A DNA stretch of 64,000 bases, taken from the NCBI RefSeq assembly GCF_004363555.1, contig NZ_SNZJ01000004.1:124001-188000 (forward strand). Direction: 5' to 3'. The translations under genes and the position numbers were made by a program. A model generated the notes under the pieces. The model was given only the letters and a program-made list of their open reading frames with translations, searched no databases and had not been told where the DNA came from. Positions 55,798-64,000 of the stretch are shown here, one piece after another. Positions within the stretch are counted from its first letter, which is position 1; every line of letters starts with the position of its first letter. Source of the DNA: Halomonas ventosae (GTDB lineage: Bacteria; Pseudomonadota; Gammaproteobacteria; Pseudomonadales; Halomonadaceae).

Positions 55798-57666
55798 ATG
55801 GCCTCCATCCACGATATCGATACCGGAACCTCGGCCGAGGAGATCAATGACCTGATCCGTGACGCCGAGCCGGGGTCGACCCTGAAATTCGCCGCCGGCA
55901 ACCACCTCCTCGACGATGCGCTGCGGGTCGAGCGCTCGGACATCGCCCTGGTGGGCGCCGGCTCCGGCGACACCACCCTGACCTTCAGCGACCGCGCCCT
56001 GGAGCGAAACGATGACCACGCCATCCACCTGGACGGTTTCCGCACTCGCTTCCAGGGCCGGCTCGAGGCCGGTCTCGACGAGGGGGACCGGCGCCTCTCG
56101 CTGGATCGCGACCATGGACTGGCCCCGGGTGACACCGTGAGGCTCTGGCAGGACAACGACGACGCCTTCTTCGACGCCATCGGCGACACGTCCTGGCGGC
56201 GGGTGGAGTACGCCGAGCTGCGCACCAGCATGGCCCGGGTCGAGTCCGTTGAGGGCAACGACGTCGTGCTGGATCGCGGGGCGCACTTCGCCTTCGAAGC
56301 AGGCGAGACCCGGCTGGCCCGCCTGGATAGCGTCGACGATGTCAGGCTGGAAGGCTTCAGCGTCGCCTTCGAACTGGGCGAGCCCGATGCAGGGCTCTTC
56401 ACCAACACCCGGGAGGCGCTGAGCGGCTATGATGCCGTGCTGCTGGAGGGCACCGTGGGCACGCAGCTGGCGGACCTCGAGGTCCGCGACGGACCCTCCA
56501 CCGCCTTTCGCTTCTCCAAGACCCTGGACCCGGAAGCCGAGGGGATCACCGCCCATGGCGCCTTCAACAAGGGCAGCGGTGGCAACGGCTATGCCTACGA
56601 ACTCCACGAGAGCTATGACGGCACCTTCACCGGTCTCGAAGATTCCGGCATGCGTCACGGCCTGACCTTCGCCTCCTGGCGCTCCTCGGTGGGCAACGAT
56701 ATCGAGGTGGCCTTCACCGATCGTGATATCAACTTCCACGGCGGCCAGGATCACGACAACCGCGTGCGGGTCGAGCAATCCATCCGCGACCCCGAGACGG
56801 ACGACCTCTCCCCCTCGCTGTGGATCAACCAGGGCGGCGAGAGCTTCGGCGCCATCACCGACGCCGAGGCCAACGAGGTGATCTTCGACTACCTGATCGG
56901 CTCCCGCCGCTCGGATAAGATCGAGGGGTCCGACGACGGCGTCTACCTGAATGGCGGCTCGGGCCACGACAGCCTCACCGGCGGTGCCGGCAATGACATC
57001 CTTCAGGGCGGCCCCGGCAACGACTGGTACGACGGCACCGACCTCCTCGATGGCGGCGCGGGCGTGGATACTGCCCGCTATGCTGACGACTACGACGACC
57101 ACCAGGTGCTCAAGGGCGAGGAGGAGAGCGTCATCCTCGGCCAGGGCAGCCAGGACACCCTGGTCGACATGGAGTTCGCGGTGTTCGGGGACGGCACCAC
57201 CCTGCACCTGGCCTCGGGCAACGCCTTCCACGGCGAGCCGCTAGAGCGCCCCGAGCCGGATGCCGTGCTGGAGGGCGATGGCCTGCTGCCGGGGGTGGTC
57301 GACGAGGGCACCGAACTGCTGGTCACGGGCAACACCACCAGCAGCTGGTCCTCGGGCTATGTGGCGGAGCTCTTCGTCCAGAACCTCTCCGACGAGGAGA
57401 TCGTCGACCCTCGGGTACGCTTTGACCTGCCCGCCGAGATCGACACGCTGTGGAACGGTCGCGTCGAGAGCTCCGACGACGGCTATAGTGTGCGTGACGA
57501 TGATCCCGGCACCCTGGAACCTGGCGAGGCCTGGCGCTTCGCCTTCAAGGCCTACGGCGACGACCCGTCCCTGCCGGATACCCTGCAGGCCGAAGCCAAT
57601 GGCAATGGCCTTCAGGTCCAGCTGCTGGGGATCGGCGAAAGCCCGGTGGAGGAGGTGGTCGGCTGA
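55798..57666 (+). CDS. Secreted RTX protein: parallel beta-helix, RTX repeats and C-terminal CBM2-like segment
   Basis: 622-residue acidic protein without a Sec signal, as expected for type I secretion. Residues about 8-370 resemble a right-handed beta-helix of the pectate-lyase/NosD/epimerase type (LIRDAEPGSTLKFAAGNHLL, later DRDINFHGGQDHDN). Residues 386-425 hold RTX calcium motifs: GGSGHDSLT, GGAGNDILQ, GGPGND and LDGGAGVDTA. Residues 507-602 resemble a family 2 carbohydrate-binding module: SSWSSGYVAELFVQNLSDEE, then DTLWNGRV, LEPGEAWRFAFKA and a final NG. The alginate-epimerase motif DPHE is not seen, so activity is unproven. RTX and helix calls are firm; the CBM2 call is inference. Confidence 0.85.
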   Translation: MASIHDIDTGTSAEEINDLIRDAEPGSTLKFAAGNHLLDDALRVERSDIALVGAGSGDTTLTFSDRALERNDDHAIHLDGFRTRFQGRLEAGLDEGDRRLSLDRDHGLAPGDTVRLWQDNDDAFFDAIGDTSWRRVEYAELRTSMARVESVEGNDVVLDRGAHFAFEAGETRLARLDSVDDVRLEGFSVAFELGEPDAGLFTNTREALSGYDAVLLEGTVGTQLADLEVRDGPSTAFRFSKTLDPEAEGITAHGAFNKGSGGNGYAYELHESYDGTFTGLEDSGMRHGLTFASWRSSVGNDIEVAFTDRDINFHGGQDHDNRVRVEQSIRDPETDDLSPSLWINQGGESFGAITDAEANEVIFDYLIGSRRSDKIEGSDDGVYLNGGSGHDSLTGGAGNDILQGGPGNDWYDGTDLLDGGAGVDTARYADDYDDHQVLKGEEESVILGQGSQDTLVDMEFAVFGDGTTLHLASGNAFHGEPLERPEPDAVLEGDGLLPGVVDEGTELLVTGNTTSSWSSGYVAELFVQNLSDEEIVDPRVRFDLPAEIDTLWNGRVESSDDGYSVRDDDPGTLEPGEAWRFAFKAYGDDPSLPDTLQAEANGNGLQVQLLGIGESPVEEVVG

Positions 57667-57696
57667 GCCGCGATGGTGAGGGGCCACACACGCGAA

Positions 57697-57718
57697 GAGG
57701 GCACCCGAAGGTGCCCTC
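57697..57718. terminator. Bidirectional terminator between the RTX gene and sucD
   Basis: A 9-bp stem gagggcacc/ggtgccctc (57697-57705 with 57710-57718) with a cgaa tetraloop, between convergent genes. Confidence 0.8.
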
Positions 57719-57748
57719 TCGCGTTGTCGCCTGCTGCAGGTGAACGGC

Positions 57749-58620
57749 TTACCAGCCGGTCGCTTCCTTCAGCGCATCGCCGATCTCGGCCAGCGAACGC
57801 ACGGTCTTCACGCCCGCGGCTTCCAGGGCGGCGAACTTCTCGTCCGCGGTGCCCTTGCCGCCGGCGATGATGGCACCGGCGTGGCCCATGCGCTTGCCGG
57901 GAGGCGCGGTGACGCCGGCGATGTAGGAGACCACCGGCTTGGAGACGTTGGCCTTGATGTAGGCCGCCGCCTCTTCCTCGGCGGTGCCGCCGATCTCGCC
58001 GATCATCACGATCGCCTCGGTGGCCGGATCCTTCTCGAACTGCTCGAGGATATCAATGAAGTTGGAGCCCGGGATCGGGTCGCCGCCGATGCCCACGCAG
58101 GTGGACTGGCCGAAGCCGTGGTCGGTCGTCTGCTTGACGGCTTCATAGGTCAGGGTGCCGGAGCGCGACACGATGCCGACCTTGCCCGGCTTGTGGATAT
58201 GGCCCGGCATGATGCCGATCTTGCACTCGCCCGGGGTGATCACGCCGGGGCAGTTCGGGCCGATCAGGCGCACGCCCAGCTCGTCGCACTTCACCTTGAC
58301 GTCGAGCATGTCCAGGGTCGGGATGCCCTCGGTGATGCAGACGATCAGCTTGATGCCGGCGTTGGCGGCCTCGAGGATGGAGTCCTTGCAGAACGGGGCC
58401 GGCACGTAGATCACGCTGGCCTCGGCGCCGGTCTCGGCCACGGCTTCCTTGACGGTGTTGAACACCGGCAGGCCCAGGTGCTCCTGGCCGCCCTTGCCCG
58501 GGGTCACGCCGCCGACCATCTGGGTGCCGTAGGCGATCGCCTGCTCGGAGTGGAAGGTCCCCTGTCCGCCGGTGAAGCCCTGGCAGATGACCTTGGTGTT
58601 CTTGTCGATCAGGATGCTCA

Positions 58621-58621
<1 letters not shown>
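57749..58621 (-). CDS. sucD: Succinyl-CoA synthetase, alpha subunit
   Basis: 290 residues (E. coli 289). Binds CoA and carries the phosphohistidine for substrate-level phosphorylation in the TCA cycle. [20 protein letters not shown] is the N-terminal CoA-binding start. [20 protein letters not shown] is near residue 122, and [20 protein letters not shown] near 180. The phosphorylated His is in [17 protein letters not shown] near 247. The start overlaps the sucC stop by one base (TAATG), which couples translation. It is the last gene of the operon. Confidence 0.97.
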
Positions 58622-59787
<1,166 letters not shown>

Positions 59788-59897
59788 CGATTCATGCCAT
59801 TGGTTGCATGTGACTCGAACGATGACACGGCTCGCGGCCTCTGGGCAGCGGTCGCCGTGTCACCACCGTTCGCCTCCGATACTTGGCCGGAAGCGAT

Positions 59898-59917
59898 GCG
59901 CCACCTGCCGGTGGCGC
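59898..59917. repeat. Perfect 8-bp hairpin between lpd and sucC
   Basis: gcgccacc/ggtggcgc with a 4-base loop, just after the lpd stop codon. No T-run follows on the minus strand, so it is more likely an mRNA 3' stabiliser or attenuator than a full terminator. Confidence 0.5.
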
Positions 59918-59926
59918 TTGTTGTCC

Positions 59927-62966
<3,040 letters not shown>

Positions 62967-63007
62967 GTCGTATCCCTTGTCTGTTCTCTCTCGTCCCGGT
63001 GGGCGCC

Positions 63008-64000
63008 TCAGAGGTTGAAGGCGTCTTCCACCAGCTGGCGCTGCTGTTCGGTATGCACGGACATGTAGCCCGCCGCGGGTGCCGCGGACGCCGGGCGACC
63101 GGCGAACTTGAGCTTGCCGCCCAGGCCGTCACGCAGCATGTCGGCCACGGCCCGCATGTGGTGCTGGCTCGAATACCAGGCGCCCTGGTTGAGCGGCTCC
63201 TCCTGGCACCACACCACGTCGGTGACGTTGGTGTAGTCCTTGATGGCCTCCAGCAGCTCCTCCTTGGGAAAGGGGTAGAGCTGCTCGATGCGCAGGATCG
63301 CCACGTCATCGCGGGCGTTCTCCTCGCGCCAGTTGGCCAGGTCATAGTAGACCTTGCCGGCGCAGAGGATGATGCGCTCGACCTTGCCGGCCTCGAGGTT
63401 GCCCTGGTCGGGGAGCACCATCTGGAAGCCGCCATGGGCCAGCTCCTCGAGGCTCGAGGTCGCCGACTTGTGGCGCAGCAGGCTCTTGGGCGTCATCACC
63501 ACCAAGGGCTTTCTCAGCGGGCGGATCACCTGGCGGCGCAGCAGGTGGAAGATCTGCGCCGGGGTGGTAGGCACGCAGACCTGCATGTTGTGCTCGGCAC
63601 ACAGCTGCAGGAAGCGCTCGAGACGCGCGGAGGAGTGCTCCGGGCCCTGCCCCTCATAGCCATGGGGCAGCAGCATGGTCAGGCCACACAGCCGCTCCCA
63701 CTTGGTCTCGCCGGAGGAGATGAACTGGTCGACCACCACCTGGGCGCCGTTGAAGAAGTCGCCGAACTGGGCTTCCCAGACGATCAGCGCATTGGGCATG
63801 GTCGTGGCGTAGCCGTACTCGAAGGCCAGCACCGCCTCTTCCGAGAGGAAGGAGTCATGGATGGTGAAGCGCGGCTGGCCGTCGGCCATGTGCTGCAGCG
63901 GCACGTAGGCGCTGCCGTCCTTCTGGTTGTGCACCACCGCATGGCGGTGGGAGAAGGTGCCGCGCCCCACGTCCTGGCCGGTGATGCGCACCGGGTGGCC
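63008..64000 (-). CDS. sucA: 2-oxoglutarate dehydrogenase E1, C-terminal part (runs off the right edge)
   Basis: C-terminal 330 residues of the thiamin-diphosphate-dependent E1 (about 940 residues in full). The first residues in the window read [20 protein letters not shown], matching the E1 block that contains the catalytic histidine region. [19 protein letters not shown] and [20 protein letters not shown] follow, and the end is [11 protein letters not shown]. The start lies beyond position 64000. sucB begins 41 bases after the stop, giving the order sucA-sucB-lpd-sucC-sucD on the minus strand. Confidence 0.96.
   Translation of the reverse strand, partial: GHPVRITGQDVGRGTFSHRHAVVHNQKDGSAYVPLQHMADGQPRFTIHDSFLSEEAVLAFEYGYATTMPNALIVWEAQFGDFFNGAQVVVDQFISSGETKWERLCGLTMLLPHGYEGQGPEHSSARLERFLQLCAEHNMQVCVPTTPAQIFHLLRRQVIRPLRKPLVVMTPKSLLRHKSATSSLEELAHGGFQMVLPDQGNLEAGKVERIILCAGKVYYDLANWREENARDDVAILRIEQLYPFPKEELLEAIKDYTNVTDVVWCQEEPLNQGAWYSSQHHMRAVADMLRDGLGGKLKFAGRPASAAPAAGYMSVHTEQQRQLVEDAFNL

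Noticed and set aside
50308..57666. Accessory block as a genomic island with integrase or attachment sites
   Set aside because: No integrase, tRNA or flanking direct repeat was found, and coding base composition matches the rest except for the AT-richer promoter gap.

Overview
The window reads as a chromosomal segment of a high-GC gammaproteobacterium, most likely a member of the Halomonadaceae (Halomonas-like). The evidence is the consistently GC-rich coding sequence and a set of conserved gammaproteobacterial blocks: ftsK-lolA with rarA nearby; aat-bpt-infA next to clpS-clpA; icd, then rluE-nudJ and mnmA-hflD-purB-roxA; ycjX-ycjF; rnb; sucAB-lpd-sucCD. A 531-residue-class isocitrate lyase and a long NAD-glutamate dehydrogenase also fit. 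No rRNA, tRNA, insertion sequence, prophage or CRISPR array was seen. Both ends cut genes: NAD-glutamate dehydrogenase on the left, sucA on the right.

Layout. 1-5.4 kb: start of the NAD-glutamate dehydrogenase gene, trmA, murI, a hemerythrin-like protein and rarA. 5.2-14.3 kb: lolA and ftsK, then aat-bpt and infA, then clpS-clpA. 14.4-18.2 kb: two unrelated NADP-isocitrate dehydrogenases (homodimeric icd and monomeric idh) transcribed divergently. 18.2-24.3 kb: RNA modification and purine genes with ATGA overlaps (rluE-nudJ; mnmA-hflD; purB-roxA-GNAT). 24.7-26.3 kb: aceA. 26.5-34.6 kb: envelope and redox genes (glycine-zipper lipoprotein, SlyD-like FKBP, a fused TVP38-FAD oxidoreductase with a CDP-alcohol phosphatidyltransferase, periplasmic MsrA, an MFS transporter with a divergent LysR regulator, an NlpC/P60 lipoprotein). 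34.8-37.3 kb: a large protein with two DUF1266-like segments. 37.5-40.3 kb: gabD-gabT. 40.4-48.0 kb: small or poorly known genes, an SLC5 symporter, ycjX-ycjF, a UspA protein and a HAD phosphatase. 48.2-50.2 kb: rnb. 50.3-57.7 kb: accessory block with a glycosyltransferase, a flippase-like membrane protein, a type I secretion ABC/HlyD pair and a divergent RTX beta-helix protein. 57.7-64.0 kb: the 2-oxoglutarate dehydrogenase/succinyl-CoA synthetase operon on the minus strand.

Functionally the window is rich in genes of the 2-oxoglutarate node: icd, idh, aceA, the sucABCD-lpd operon, gabDT and NAD-glutamate dehydrogenase together control entry to and exit from 2-oxoglutarate. The best candidate for something undescribed is the 52.5-57.7 kb secretion cassette. 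Its likely substrate joins a pectate-lyase-like beta-helix, a short RTX calcium-binding block and a C-terminal segment resembling a family 2 carbohydrate-binding module. Other structures not explained by genes are two arrays of an 8-bp unit (about 5.2 and 19.3 kb), each with inverted or heptameric partner sequence downstream, and a pair of exact 29-bp hairpins in opposite orientation around an unrecognised gene at 40.4-41.1 kb.
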